From positions 4,821,565 to 4,885,564 of the forward strand of contig OY969903.1 of the NCBI GenBank assembly GCA_963704405.1: a DNA stretch of 64,000 nt. Reading direction: 5' to 3'. The position numbers and the translations under genes were made by a program. Source of the stretch: MFD01213-c1 sp963704405 (lineage in GTDB: Bacteria > Planctomycetota > Phycisphaerae > Tepidisphaerales > Tepidisphaeraceae). Below, in pieces: positions 28,706 through 38,607 of this stretch (its first letter is position 1; each line of letters starts with the position of its first letter). The notes below the pieces were generated by a model. That model saw only the letters and a list, made by a program, of their open reading frames with translations. It was not told where the DNA came from and did not search any database.

Positions 28706-30663
28706 TCAGGAAACCATCGGGTGCATGGGAGCGCGCTGGCTCGATGCATTCGCCGACCGGATTTGCTCGGCTCGATTTCGATGTTCCTGTGCGGCCTGGG
28801 CGTTGCCCATAAGGTCCATCACCTCAGCCAGCGCGATGCGATCATTGGCGACGTCGGGATGATTTGATCCCAGGGTCATTTCATCAATGCGGATGGCTCG
28901 CTCCAGGTAATCGCGTGCGGAGGAATATTGCCTGGTTATGCGGAGGAGCGTCGAGAGGTTGTACAAAATGCGCGCGGTAGTCGGATGGTCGGCGCCGACC
29001 GTTTTTTCAGAAATTGAAAGAGAACGAAGCAAATGCGGGCGGGCGGCTTCGATGTTGCCGAGGGAGATCAACACGTAGCCGAGGTTATTCAGGATATGGG
29101 CCAGCTTGGCGTGGTCGGGGCCGTAATGCGTTTCATAAACCTGGGCAGCCCATTCGAATTGTTGGCGGGCGAGGTCGCTATCCCCTTTTTTCTGAAGGCA
29201 GATGCCGTAGTTGTTGATGACTTCCGCAACATGAGGGTGCGTGTGACCATACGCCGCCTCGTCAATGGAGAGGGCCTGCTCGAAGCATTGCAATGCGGCG
29301 TTGTCGTCGCCTAGATTCTGGTGAACGCGACCGAGATTATTCGTGATAGCCGACAGTTTGGGATGGCCTTTGCCATAGCGGCGGCTGCAGATGCTCATCG
29401 CCTGCTCGAGCGCGGCCTTTGCTTCGGTATATTGCGCCCGCTTGAGCAGATAGCGGCCCGCGTTGTTCAACAGCTCGGCGGTTTGATCGGGGGAGACTTT
29501 CAGGCGATCGGCATGGGCGGCAGCTTCCATGACGTGGGGGAGAAGCTCGCCACAGCGGGTCCAGGAGGCAACGTCGCCGCTGTCGAACTTGAATGTGCCT
29601 GCCAGAAAATCGATGGCGGCGTTGCACCAGACGATCTGCCGCTCGTCGTCCAGGCGATCGCGGGTGATGGTGGTAACCAGCCGATGGATCGTGATGTTGT
29701 GGTCGTCAGAATCGACCAGCGAATAGTTCCGCAGCGGCGAGATCGCTTCTTCCAACCGCAGCGGGTCGGCGAACTTCCGAAGACGCGGCGGCAAAAACGC
29801 TTCACCCTCCCAAAGCATCTTGCGCGTCACCCGATCAGGACACAAAAACGAGCAAAGATTCAGCAATTCGGCGGCGGCCTGTGAAGTGGATTCGACAGCA
29901 TTGAACGCCAGGCCCCAGGTCATTGCAACGGTATGCGGATAGTCCACCGGCGGGCGGCCTTCCTGGAGCAGCTCGGCCCATTCTGTTTCATATCGACGGA
30001 GATAATCGGCAAAGGAGATGCGAGTCTGTTCAATGCACGCCGCCGCTTGCTCGAGCGCTAAAGGTAGGTCACCGAGCGCATTGGCAAGTTTTTCAATCGA
30101 GGCATCGGATTCAGATCGGCCTGTGCGGTGGCGGAGGAAATCGATCGATTCAGCGCGATCGAGTACCCGCATCGGCTGCGGATGGGCAACACGGTCCCAG
30201 TTGGGATTGCGGCTGGTGATCAGCACGTGACCCTGCCCGCCGCTCAGGATGAATGGTTTGATGGTCCCGGCATCGGGCGCGTTATCGAAAACAAAAAGCC
30301 AATCCTGCTTGTCAAGAAGAGCGTTGACGGTATCGCGGACAACATTCGCCGAAGAATCTTCGGCGAGCGTGCGGCCAAGGCGGGCGGCCAGTTGAAGGAG
30401 CGAGGTTGTAACTGACGACGCGGAATCCGCCCGGATCCACCAGACGACGGAATAGTCGGCTCGATGGCGATAGGCATATTCAATGGCGGCCTGGGTTTTA
30501 CCAACTCCGCCGAGGCCGTGAAGCACCTGGCGCGCTGGCCCGATTCCATGCGTTTGCGGAGTTCGGAAAGAAGCGATGCGCGGCCGGTGAAGTTTGGGTT
30601 TCGTTCGTGCGGCAAATACCACACGGGGGAGGCTTTTGAGGATCGGGCTGCATTAGACGCCAT
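28706..30663 (-). CDS. NB-ARC/TPR STAND protein, frameshifted at ~30530
   Basis: About 650 residues. A short N-terminus ending in NPNFTGRASLLSELR, the usual lead-in to NB-ARC, is followed by the P-loop HGLGGVGKTQAAIEYAYR. Walker B is in DWLFVFDNA and the sensor in GHVLITSRN. GDLPLALEQAAACI is the GLPL-type motif. The C-terminal third is a row of TPR units of the Tpr_12 type, with repeats such as LNNLGYVLISLGN and ILYNLSTLLRITRQY. STAND ATPases of this kind act as ligand-triggered switches in signalling or antiphage defence. No effector domain is visible, so the output is unknown. The N-terminal frame and the P-loop frame join if one base is restored in the GGCGCG at 30529-30534. Confidence 0.75.
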
Positions 30664-30875
30664 GAAAGGTGCTCCTCAACAATCTGCAGGCCCCTCACCC
30701 CCATTGGTGCAAGCGGCAGCGATGCGATTCTACCAGATAGACACACAAAAGCCGCGAAAGGTTTGTGGGCAGCGGCAAGGATATCACCCCTTCTCCCAAA
30801 CTTCGGCGGGTTTCGTCGAGCCGGATGCCGGCGGAAGGGACCAACAGCGAAAAGGCTGCATGGCCGTTGCCTGAA

Positions 30876-31925
30876 TTATACCAAGGTTGTTTCGCGGAGT
30901 TGGCCACAGGCGGCATTCACATCATCGCCGCGGGTATCGCGGAAATGGGCTACCACGCCATTGTCTCGCAACAGATTGATGAAGCGGTGCATGCGCTCCA
31001 TTGCCGGTCGCTGGTAGCTGATGCCGCTGATGCCCTGGCCAATTGCGTTGTAGGGGATCAGGTTCACATGGGCGCGGAAGCCTCGCATTAGTTCGGCGAG
31101 AAGGGTCGCCTGCTCATCTGAATCATTCACGCCAGCCAGCATGCAATATTCCACGGTGGGAATACGCCGGGTGCGCACGTGAAATCGCCTCGCGGCGGCC
31201 ATCACCTCCGCCACTGTGTATCGCCGATTGACCGGAACCAGCCTCGATCGCGTAAGGTCATCGGGAGCATGCAATGAAACGGCCAAATGCACATTCAAAT
31301 TTGCATCCGCCAACCGGTCGATCCCGGGAACGATGCCAACGGTGGAGACTGTCACCTGGCGCCAACCCAGCCCGCCAAGCAGCGGGCTCGCGATTCGGCG
31401 AATGGCTGAAATGACCGCATCAAAATTGAGCAGCGGCTCGCCCATTCCCATAAACACAATTGTTCGCAATCGCCTTCCCGCAATCGCGGCTTGCTCCTTC
31501 AGATGCAGAAACTGCTCGACGATCTCACCGGCTTCCAGGTTGCGCTCCAGCCTGCGCCGGGTGCTGGCGCAGAAATCGCAACCCATGGCGCAGCCGATCT
31601 GCGAGGAGACGCATCCCGCCGCGATCTCCGGGCGATGCGACGGCATCAGGACGCTTTCAACCGCCCCGCCACCCTGAAAACCGACGAGCAATTTCGTTGT
31701 GCCGTCGGCGGCAACCGCCTGTTGCAAAATGGATGATCGCCTCGCAGAAAGCTTCGTTTCGACATATCGGCGGATCCCTAGGCTGACTGGCATGAGTTCG
31801 ACATTGGCATGGCCATGCAATTCATAAAACCGCTGCAGCACCTTCGCCGCATGTACCGGCTTTTCACCGGCAGCGCTGAATTCTGCTTGCAGGGTGTTCA
31901 GGTCGTAATCGACGAGGGACGGCAT
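30876..31925 (-). CDS. rlmN: 23S rRNA/tRNA adenine-C2 methyltransferase RlmN
   Basis: Radical-SAM enzyme that methylates C2 of A2503 in 23S rRNA and A37 in some tRNAs. 349 residues, the usual length. The 4Fe-4S motif CxxxCxxC is seen in IGCAMGCDFCAS. FMGMGEPLLNFDAV is the radical-SAM GEP-type motif, and the catalytic cysteine near the C-terminus is in DVNAACGQL. The N-terminus starts with a helical adaptor (LNTLQAEFSAAGEKPVHAAKVLQ). It is the downstream gene of the glycan cluster, 56 bases after a GT2 gene, but is functionally separate. Confidence 0.93.
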   Translation of the reverse strand: MPSLVDYDLNTLQAEFSAAGEKPVHAAKVLQRFYELHGHANVELMPVSLGIRRYVETKLSARRSSILQQAVAADGTTKLLVGFQGGGAVESVLMPSHRPEIAAGCVSSQIGCAMGCDFCASTRRRLERNLEAGEIVEQFLHLKEQAAIAGRRLRTIVFMGMGEPLLNFDAVISAIRRIASPLLGGLGWRQVTVSTVGIVPGIDRLADANLNVHLAVSLHAPDDLTRSRLVPVNRRYTVAEVMAAARRFHVRTRRIPTVEYCMLAGVNDSDEQATLLAELMRGFRAHVNLIPYNAIGQGISGISYQRPAMERMHRFINLLRDNGVVAHFRDTRGDDVNAACGQLRETTLV

Positions 31926-31981
31926 CCGCCGAAGTATACCGGATTTGCTGCCTCTGGATCAGGACACTTGCGCCTCTTCCG

Positions 31982-32887
31982 TCAATCAAATGCCGGCCGG
32001 GGAAGCTGCCGCTGCACTTCTTCCAGAGGCAACGATGTCGCGCGTCGGAGTTGCCGGAACAGGCGATAGGTCGAGGGAGCGACAGGCTTGCGGGCTTTCC
32101 ATTCTCCTGGGATCGCTGCCCACCCCCACGCCAGCCCCCGGGCCATGCGCCAGAACCGCCCAATCCGCGCTCCGAAAATCAGGCCGTTTAAAGTTGTTGT
32201 CGCCGCATAAGCCGGCCAAAGGGGGAATGGCACATTATGGATGGCGAACAGCACATCGTTTCGCCGGCCAAACATATCCATCCGGCGGAAGTCGCGTCGA
32301 GGCGATTCAAAATGATGGATCGGGTCTGAGCGCCCCAGCCGAACGACATACCCGGCATTGAGCATGCGGATGCAATAATCCCGCTCCTCGCCTTGATGGA
32401 CCAACTGCTCGCGATATCCGCCAAGCCGCAGGAAGACGTCCCGCCGCACTGCGTGGGCCGTGCCGATATATACATTGCTGATGAACACGCCCGGGGAATC
32501 GGGGGCGCGCTGATGCAGCACGTTCTCTTTGTTGACGTTGATGAAGGGGACGGCGACAGCGCCAATGCGGGATTGATCGAAATCCAGGAGGATTTGCTCA
32601 ACCACCTGTGGCGTAGAAAATGCCGCATCGTCATCGATGGAAAAGATGATGTCGCCGCCTGCAAGCTGGGCCCCCCGGTTGCGCTGGACGATCAATCCTC
32701 GGGATTGCTCTGCATGATCGACTCGCACCTCCGGAAACTCGCTGCGAAGCATTTCGAATGTGCCGTCAGTGGATCCATCATCGATCACCAATACTTCAGC
32801 CTCGACGGACTGCGCCAGCGCCGATCGCACGGCGACGCGCAGTTCTTCCTTTCGGTTTTTCGTTGTAATGACGATTGTCGCCTTCAT
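31982..32887 (-). CDS. family 2 glycosyltransferase
   Basis: About 301 residues from the ATG at 32887. GT-A fold: ATIVITTKNR at the N-terminus, VLVIDDGSTDGT for nucleotide-sugar contact, then IIFSIDDDAAF with the metal-binding DxD. The C-terminal half includes HQGEERDYCIRML, the base-like ED/ERD motif, and a basic helical tail. It should transfer a sugar from an NDP donor during surface-polysaccharide synthesis. Its ATG overlaps the likely true stop of the upstream acyltransferase (TGATG), so the genes are translationally coupled. The last strand-helix region (LAWGWAAIP) may dip into the membrane. Confidence 0.8.
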   Translation of the reverse strand: MKATIVITTKNRKEELRVAVRSALAQSVEAEVLVIDDGSTDGTFEMLRSEFPEVRVDHAEQSRGLIVQRNRGAQLAGGDIIFSIDDDAAFSTPQVVEQILLDFDQSRIGAVAVPFINVNKENVLHQRAPDSPGVFISNVYIGTAHAVRRDVFLRLGGYREQLVHQGEERDYCIRMLNAGYVVRLGRSDPIHHFESPRRDFRRMDMFGRRNDVLFAIHNVPFPLWPAYAATTTLNGLIFGARIGRFWRMARGLAWGWAAIPGEWKARKPVAPSTYRLFRQLRRATSLPLEEVQRQLPRPAFD

Positions 32888-33542
32888 CAATGCATCCCGG
32901 GAGTATCGTGCGGCGACAGGCTTTCACCCATGGCTCGGCGCGATTCATCGCCTCATCAGGACAGGCGGAGCCGCGCGTGCCGATTATTTTTGCCGGAACA
33001 CCGACGGCGATGGAATCCGGCGGCAGGCTTTTCGTTACAACCGCCCCAGCCCCGACAATAGATCTCGCGCCAATCGTCACACCTTTAAGGACGACGACAT
33101 GAGCACCCAACCAACATTGGTCATCAATGCGGGTAGGCACTGATACCATATCCTGATCCAGCGGCGCCCGGTTTAAATCCTTGCCATGGTCATGGTCGGT
33201 GATGTAGCACCCGGGGCCGATTGCCACCAAAGCTCCAATCCTGATTGATTCAATCGCATCGACAAACGTTCTCCGGTTCAGGTAGGTACCCGCCCCGATC
33301 GATATTTTAATCGTATCTGTCGCCGGTCCGCTGCAGAGCAGAACCACATCCTTATCCAGGGAGCATGCGGCAAGTTGAATGTTATGATGGTCTCGCGGAA
33401 TTTCGACTCGTCTTATCCAGACGTATCCCTGCATGCGCACGCCAAGGGCGCGAAAATACAGATTGCGCCATCGCGAAGCGAGCCCCATGCCCAGTCGGCG
33501 AATTGCAAGTAAGATCGAGCTGGAAATCGTAGGTTTGTTCAT
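32796..33542 (-). CDS. hexapeptide-repeat acetyltransferase (WcaF/NodL-like)
   Basis: O-acetyltransferase with a left-handed beta-helix. The ATG at 33542 overlaps the GT2 stop (ATGA). Hexapeptide turns run from IKISIGAGTYLN through IRIGALVAIGPGCYITDHDHG to CWLGAHVVVLKGVTIGARSIVGAGAVVTKSL, ending in the classic GVPAKIIG. The catalytic His is in the DHDHG segment. As read, the frame runs 95 bases into the next gene with a nonsense-like basic tail. Restoring one A in the AAA at 32922-32924 would end it at 32887 as VKSLSPHDTPGMH with a TGATG overlap, a more credible C-terminus. Probably acetylates a sugar of the surface glycan. Confidence 0.8.
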   Translation of the reverse strand: MNKPTISSSILLAIRRLGMGLASRWRNLYFRALGVRMQGYVWIRRVEIPRDHHNIQLAACSLDKDVVLLCSGPATDTIKISIGAGTYLNRRTFVDAIESIRIGALVAIGPGCYITDHDHGKDLNRAPLDQDMVSVPTRIDDQCWLGAHVVVLKGVTIGARSIVGAGAVVTKSLPPDSIAVGVPAKIIGTRGSACPDEAMNRAEPWVKACRRTILPGCIDEGDNRHYNEKPKGRTARRRAIGAGAVRRG

Positions 33543-34465
33543 TTGGACTGAGGCCGCAACTTTCTGGCGATAAAGCGGGCGGGAAATCCAACTAGAAACT
33601 TCCATCGGGCGAGCCGAACATGCCATCTGAACACTCGCCAGTACAAATCCCACGCCATTTCACTATGTCTTCCATGAAGACACGATAAGCTGCATGCGCG
33701 GACGTGGCGCGTAATGATCTCCAATCGTTGCCGCCGCCGTTCGGAACCGCCGGCATAATGCCCGCCCTTTTCGTGGTCAATCAGCAGGCTCACTCCAACA
33801 TAAACACGCCCCAGGTTATTCATGATGTTCCCGCCATGGATGCGATAGGCAAACGTGGCGGGTGAACAAATATGAACGAATCGTTTATAGGCGCCCAACC
33901 TCATGCCCATATCGGCGTCTTCAGCCACGCCCCACCCCCCCGGAAACCCGCCCACCGCCAACACCGCATCGCGGCGAATGACAAATGAAGAAGTCCCAAA
34001 AAAACGCCACTCGTCGAACGATGCAAAGTAGTCTTCAAAGGTTTCCGTTTCCATCTCCCCCTGAGCAGCGCCGGCCAACTCCGCGATATCGCGAAATTCC
34101 CGCTGCTTGCCGGTGATGAGCGCAGGGCGGGAATTTTTCTCAATGACATCACGATATGTCCGGGCGGTCCATGGAAACCAGAGGTCATCGCTGTCGAGAT
34201 GCGCGGTGTATTCACCTGTGGCGTGTTGGATACCGGTATTTCTAGCCGCGCCTTCGCCACGATTGGTTTGGCGCACGACTAGAACACCATGATGTTGGGA
34301 ATAGTTGGCCAGCACCTCCGGCGTATTATCGGTCGAGCCATCATCCACCACTATAATTTCAAGGTCCGCCCGATCGATACCTTGCTGATTCAGGACGGAA
34401 TCCAGCGTTTGCCGGACCATAGAGGCCCGGTTGTAAGTAGGGATGATCACTGAAAATAGCGGCAT
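33539..34465 (-). CDS. family 2 glycosyltransferase
   Basis: About 308 residues. The ATG at 34465 (MPLFSVIIPTYNRASMV) is preferred over an upstream TTG. GT-A motifs: FSVIIPTYNRA, IIVVDDGSTDNTPEV, and AHLDSDDLWFPW with the metal-binding acidic cluster. WGVAEDADMGMRL is the putative catalytic-base ED motif. Distinct from the other GT2 gene in the cluster, so it should make a different linkage. It lies between the O-acyltransferase (AT3) gene and the hexapeptide acetyltransferase, the usual make-up of an O-antigen or capsule locus. Confidence 0.82.
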   Translation of the reverse strand: MPLFSVIIPTYNRASMVRQTLDSVLNQQGIDRADLEIIVVDDGSTDNTPEVLANYSQHHGVLVVRQTNRGEGAARNTGIQHATGEYTAHLDSDDLWFPWTARTYRDVIEKNSRPALITGKQREFRDIAELAGAAQGEMETETFEDYFASFDEWRFFGTSSFVIRRDAVLAVGGFPGGWGVAEDADMGMRLGAYKRFVHICSPATFAYRIHGGNIMNNLGRVYVGVSLLIDHEKGGHYAGGSERRRQRLEIITRHVRACSLSCLHGRHSEMAWDLYWRVFRWHVRLARWKFLVGFPARFIARKLRPQSK

Positions 34466-34510
34466 AATGGGCAGCAAATGAGGGGTCTTACCGACTATAT
34501 CGGTCAGGGG

Positions 34511-35607
34511 TCACCCCGCAATTGCTTCCGATTTCGATCGCCGCAGCGCCGGCGGCGTGTAGTCAAAATAACGCTTGAGGTTGTTGATGGGCTTCTCGAA
34601 AAAGTGCCATGATGCCGCCGACACCGCGATCGTAATTGTCGCCAGGATTAAAAAACGAAGCCAGATCCATGATAAAAGCGGCAGATGTGTTGCGTTAACA
34701 ACGCGAAAAAAAATCCAACCTGTAAAAGCATGATACACATAAAGCCCATAACTGATCTTGCCAAGATACCGCATCGGCTTCCATTCCAAAATTGAACCTG
34801 GCAATCCTCCAAAGCCAATTGCCGCCCCTCCGATCACCCAGGTAAATACTCCTGCCGTCGCCAGTGGAAAAAAGCTGAGATACATCCTGCTCTCCAGCCC
34901 CGCGGGGAAAAACAACTGCAATGCAATTGCCGTCGGCAGTCCAATGATTAGTCCCATTCCGCACAGCCAACGACGCGCCGTGATGTATTCATATGAGCTG
35001 CTGAACAGGGCGAGCAGTCCACCCAGGGCAAACGCATCAAGGCTGCCGAACGGCAATACATATCCTGCAAGAATATTCTGACATACAAGACATATCCCGA
35101 TTCGAAAACCCACGCCAACTACGGCGATTGCTGTCATCATCATCCAGAGGTATTTGCGCGGGATGCAGAGAACGACCCATGGCCACATGAGGTAAAATTG
35201 CTCTTCCACTGCAAGGGTCCAGTAGTGAGCGCCCATCATATCCAACTGGCCATGTCGTGCGAAAAAGATGTTTGAGGTGTATGTGAGATGCCAAAAAAAC
35301 GCTGCTCGCATCTGACCAATCACAGCGCCTGTTATCAGGAGGGTGGCGTAGTAGATTGGAAAAATGCGCAGACAACGCCGCATGTAAAACTGGCGGCTGG
35401 CGAACCAGATTGTTTCTTCGCCCGAGTCAATGTTTGCCTTCACCCGCAGAAGGATGCCGGTAATCAGAAAACCGCTCAGCACAAAAAAAAGCCGAACTCC
35501 CATCGGCCCAAGCGGCACCAGGCGAAACCCCGGAAGTTTGTCAATTTCCCAGTGCATGAACCAGACGCCAAGCACGGCCAATGCGGCAAACTATCAAGCT
35601 GCGGCAT
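34511..35607 (-). CDS. acyltransferase-3 family membrane protein, frameshifted at ~35585
   Basis: Integral-membrane O-acyltransferase (OafA/NodX type) with about ten spans, thought to acetylate sugars of exported glycans. Within the long frame, VRLFFVLSGFLITGILL and the MRRCLRIFPIYY motif are diagnostic, as is HYWTLAVEEQFYLMWPW. The frame as given lacks the expected N-terminus. Reading from the ATG at 35607 gives MPQLDSL, then a one-base slip leads into ALAVLGVWFMHW. MPQLDSL-x-ALAVLGV is the family's N-terminal signature, including the catalytic His in the first span. So one base is missing near 35583-35586. Confidence 0.85.
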
Positions 35608-35700
35608 ATGAATGATCGTTGCTGCTCGTGATCGCTCGGCGGACAAAAGGCCTCCTCGAGGCGAGTGTTATGAGAGTGTCGATAAAAAATGGCGAAGGTA

Positions 35701-36654
35701 TCAAATCAGTTCCCAATTCGGCGGTATCAAATCGTCCGTAACCAGCTCCACTGGCGATCCCGGAGCTGACCAGCAACGTGGCGAGACAACTCGCCGCGCG
35801 GGATTTGGATTCAACCACGCGGCCCACCAACTGAACGTGCTGTTGGCGATAATATTATGATCGCAGGCAGACATGAGCGACATATCCTGAATATCACTGT
35901 GCCCCTCTGAAAAATGCAGTTGCTCGGACGCAAGCCATGGCGGTTTGATGTTCTCCCGGCACCAATTCAAATCCTTAGGCGTATCTGAAAAAATCAGGAA
36001 TCGGCATGCAGGTCCGAATCGCTCCATTGCGGTGTAAAGATAATCCTGACTCACCGGCGCTCCATAAACCATATTCGCCTGCTTCAATTCCTCATGAGCC
36101 TTGGCAAGATCTCCCCGGCGGACATGCACTGAAACCACTCCGCCGCCGATAGATCGCAGTCGATCAACAAACTGCCGGGCGTACGTTAAAATGCGCGGAT
36201 CGTGCGGCGAAAATTCGCGGTGAAGCCCTTCGGCAACATCATCAAAATACTTCCAACTCTGCCAATACCCGTCCAGATATACATCATCCCCCAAATCCAA
36301 CACCCGCGGCTCAAATCGGTATTTCTGTTCTCGCACATGTGACGCCGGATACAGCCAGCCGGGCTTTATTTTCCGAATCCGCCGCACGATCCGGCCAACA
36401 GTTGTTCGCGCCATGTATGGATCGCGCAGTCGGGAAATCTCTTCCGGCGTCGCCGGTGTGATAGTAACGTTCAATTCCCCAAGTTTAAGCGGCCGGCGAA
36501 ACTCCTCCAGTCCCTGTGGTCTGATGTCAGTCCCCTCGGCATATTCGCGCAGGTCGAGCTTCAGTTCCGTTCCATGCCGCATCGCCAGCCGGCGTGCGGC
36601 GGCGTACTGGAACATCTGATTTCCCAAACCACCGCATATGTACGAGATGATCAT
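35701..36654 (-). CDS. GT11 alpha-1,2-fucosyltransferase
   Basis: 317 residues. Transfers L-fucose (or a related deoxy-sugar) from GDP-fucose in alpha-1,2 linkage. GGLGNQMFQYAAARRLA is the N-terminal GT11 signature, VVSVHVRRGDL the GDP-binding core, and NSTFSWWAAWLN the C-terminal conserved motif. Family members are found in O-antigen and capsule loci and often imitate host-like fucosylated glycans. Lies between the AT3 gene and the methyltransferase, all on the minus strand. Confidence 0.92.
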   Translation of the reverse strand: MIISYICGGLGNQMFQYAAARRLAMRHGTELKLDLREYAEGTDIRPQGLEEFRRPLKLGELNVTITPATPEEISRLRDPYMARTTVGRIVRRIRKIKPGWLYPASHVREQKYRFEPRVLDLGDDVYLDGYWQSWKYFDDVAEGLHREFSPHDPRILTYARQFVDRLRSIGGGVVSVHVRRGDLAKAHEELKQANMVYGAPVSQDYLYTAMERFGPACRFLIFSDTPKDLNWCRENIKPPWLASEQLHFSEGHSDIQDMSLMSACDHNIIANSTFSWWAAWLNPNPARRVVSPRCWSAPGSPVELVTDDLIPPNWELI

Positions 36655-36787
36655 CAGCCGCAGCCCTCCGAGCTTTCATGGCACGCCATATCACTTCAGA
36701 CAGTGACCGGCTCCATTTCACACGGAGATGCCCTCATCTGCAATTTGCTGATGCTGATTGGGAATGATCAAAGGCGGATTTGGGCAA

Positions 36788-37454
36788 TCAGGCGGCCAGC
36801 ACAGCCGCCGGCAGCAATACATCGATTGCACTTTTGTTGTTGCTGATCACAACCGTTTCCCACAAGTCGATGCTTTCCAGCTTATACCGGTAATCAATGC
36901 TCACGCCGGTGTGGCGAATCAAGTCCTGCAGCGCCAGATCACTGCGCCATCCCAGCTTCGTGCACAAAGGGCAAAGCCACTTTTCAACCATCGCGATAAA
37001 TCGGTTGGTCGACTGGAAATGGTTGACGATCACAATCCGCGCCCCCGGCTTGGCTACCCGCTGCGCTTCCTGCACCAGCTTCACCGGATCACTCACAACG
37101 CTAATGACGTGGCTGATGAAAACGTGATCGAAGCTGTTGTCGGCAAACGGAAGCTTCAGCGCATCGGCCTGAAATACATCCGCGTGCGACAAGCCTCGCT
37201 CACGGATTTTCTTGCGGGCTTCGCGCAGCATCCCGGCGGAAAGATCGACGCCAAAGATGCGCCCTCTGATTGGGATAATAATTCAGAGAAACACCCGTGC
37301 CGATGCCCAGATCCAACACCCGGTCGGTGTCAGTGATGTTCATGTGCTCGATCGCACGCTGGATGCGGCGTTTGACCAAACGTCCAAACGTAGCGTCGTA
37401 AAACACCGAATGGATGTCGTAAATTTTCCGGGTGCTCGATTCCTGCATCAACAT
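36788..37454 (-). CDS. PmtA-like phospholipid N-methyltransferase, frameshifted at ~37265
   Basis: About 222 residues after joining two frames. N-terminal IYDIHSVFYDATFGRLVKRR and VLDLGIGTGVSLNYYP belong to the Rhodobacter PmtA type, which methylates phosphatidylethanolamine towards phosphatidylcholine. The other frame continues IFGVDLSAGMLREARKK, then DVFQADALKLPFADNSFDHVFISHVI and the PmtA-like C-terminal stretch with WLCPLCTKLGWR. Dropping one base of the CCC at 37264-37266 joins them (NQRRIFGVDLS). Related methyltransferases act on quinones, so the lipid assignment is a family-level guess. It starts the minus-strand run that continues with the fucosyltransferase. Confidence 0.72.
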
Positions 37455-37607
37455 GGACGAGATTACCTTCCCTTGGCTTCCGCTCCGTCACATCGCTATT
37501 CAATCCCCCATTGCCGACCGCGAAACATCCCTGAACGGCCGCCAATTTAGTGGCAGCCGCCAGATTTGCCAAGCGGCGAACTTTCGGGCGATATAAAATC
37601 GCCCCGA

Positions 37608-38339
37608 TCAATCCTCCACATGCATACCAGCCGCGGCCGCATCCAGCAGCCAGACGAGCTGCCCCTGCGGTTCAATGCCCTGAATCGGAAGCCGCTGCGG
37701 ATCCTTGGGGCTTTCTAGCACTTCCGCCACCCGGGCGGCCTTATTAGCCCCCCCTGCCAGAATAAGCACCTTTTGTGACTTATTTAGAAAAGGATAAGTC
37801 ATCGTCACCCGCCACGCGTTCAAATGGGGGACAAAGTTGGCGACGCAGCGGTGGCTGGTTTCATTAAGCGCCGCCGTTCCGGGAAAAAGCGATGCGGTGT
37901 GGCCATCGTCACCCATACCGAGCAGAACCATGTCCGGGCCGCCGTCACGAAATTTTTCCTTCATCAGTTGTCCATACTCGGTGGCAGCCTGCTCCGGATT
38001 CAACTCGCCGCGAATACGGTGAATATTCGGCTCAGGGATAGGCAGCTTTGAGAGCATCGCCAGATGTGCCATCCTGTAGTTGCTGTCAGGATGATCCGGC
38101 GGAACGCAGCGCTCGTCGCCAAAATAAATTTCAACCTTCGACCAGTTCAACTGCGACCGATACGGCTCCGAAGCCAGCAGTTCATAGAGCGCCTTAGGCG
38201 TGTTTCCACCGGAGAGCACCAGCGAGAAATAATGCTGGTTGTCGGCGAGCTTTTCCTCCGCCGCCGCAATCAACCGCCGGGCGGCTTCTTCCGTAACACC
38301 TTTAGCATCAGGAAATACTTTGATTTCGGGCACGAACAT
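37608..38339 (-). CDS. pgl: 6-phosphogluconolactonase
   Basis: 243 residues from the ATG at 38339 (MFVPEIKVFP). An in-frame upstream start adds an unlikely Arg-rich extension. Hydrolyses 6-phosphogluconolactone in the oxidative pentose phosphate pathway. Motifs: FSLVLSGGNTPKALYELL, VEIYFGDERCVPPDHPDSNY, MVLLGMGDDGHTASLFPG, and a C-terminal VLILAGGANKA. All expected active-site residues (SGGxTP, GDERxVP, GxGxDGHTASLFPG) are present. No zwf or gnd neighbour is seen. Confidence 0.92.
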   Translation of the reverse strand: MFVPEIKVFPDAKGVTEEAARRLIAAAEEKLADNQHYFSLVLSGGNTPKALYELLASEPYRSQLNWSKVEIYFGDERCVPPDHPDSNYRMAHLAMLSKLPIPEPNIHRIRGELNPEQAATEYGQLMKEKFRDGGPDMVLLGMGDDGHTASLFPGTAALNETSHRCVANFVPHLNAWRVTMTYPFLNKSQKVLILAGGANKAARVAEVLESPKDPQRLPIQGIEPQGQLVWLLDAAAAGMHVED

Positions 38340-38456
38340 GGGTCTATCCAGTAAGCGACGTGGCGTCGACTTTAGGCGGATTAAACCAATTTGGAAAGAT
38401 GCATTTGGTGAGGCATTGGGAAATGGCCTGGCACATGCCCTTCGCCGGTATTTGGC

Positions 38457-38480
38457 GTGGCAGACATTCCTGTCTGCCAC
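38457..38480. repeat. REP-like palindrome
   Basis: GTGGCAGACA (38457-38466) pairs perfectly with TGTCTGCCAC (38471-38480) around TTCC. It sits in the 268-base gap between pgl and the Uma2 gene. Similar compact palindromes with other spellings occur at 54794, 56256 and 56321. Confidence 0.6.
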
Positions 38481-38607
38481 GGATCGACGTAATCGTCGAT
38501 CCAACTCAGGGTATGGATGCAATATCACCGTTTAAGTTGAAACACCCGAGCCCGCATGCGGGTTTTAAAATACTGGAGCGGTTTCCGAAAATCCTGACAA
38601 TGCAAGA

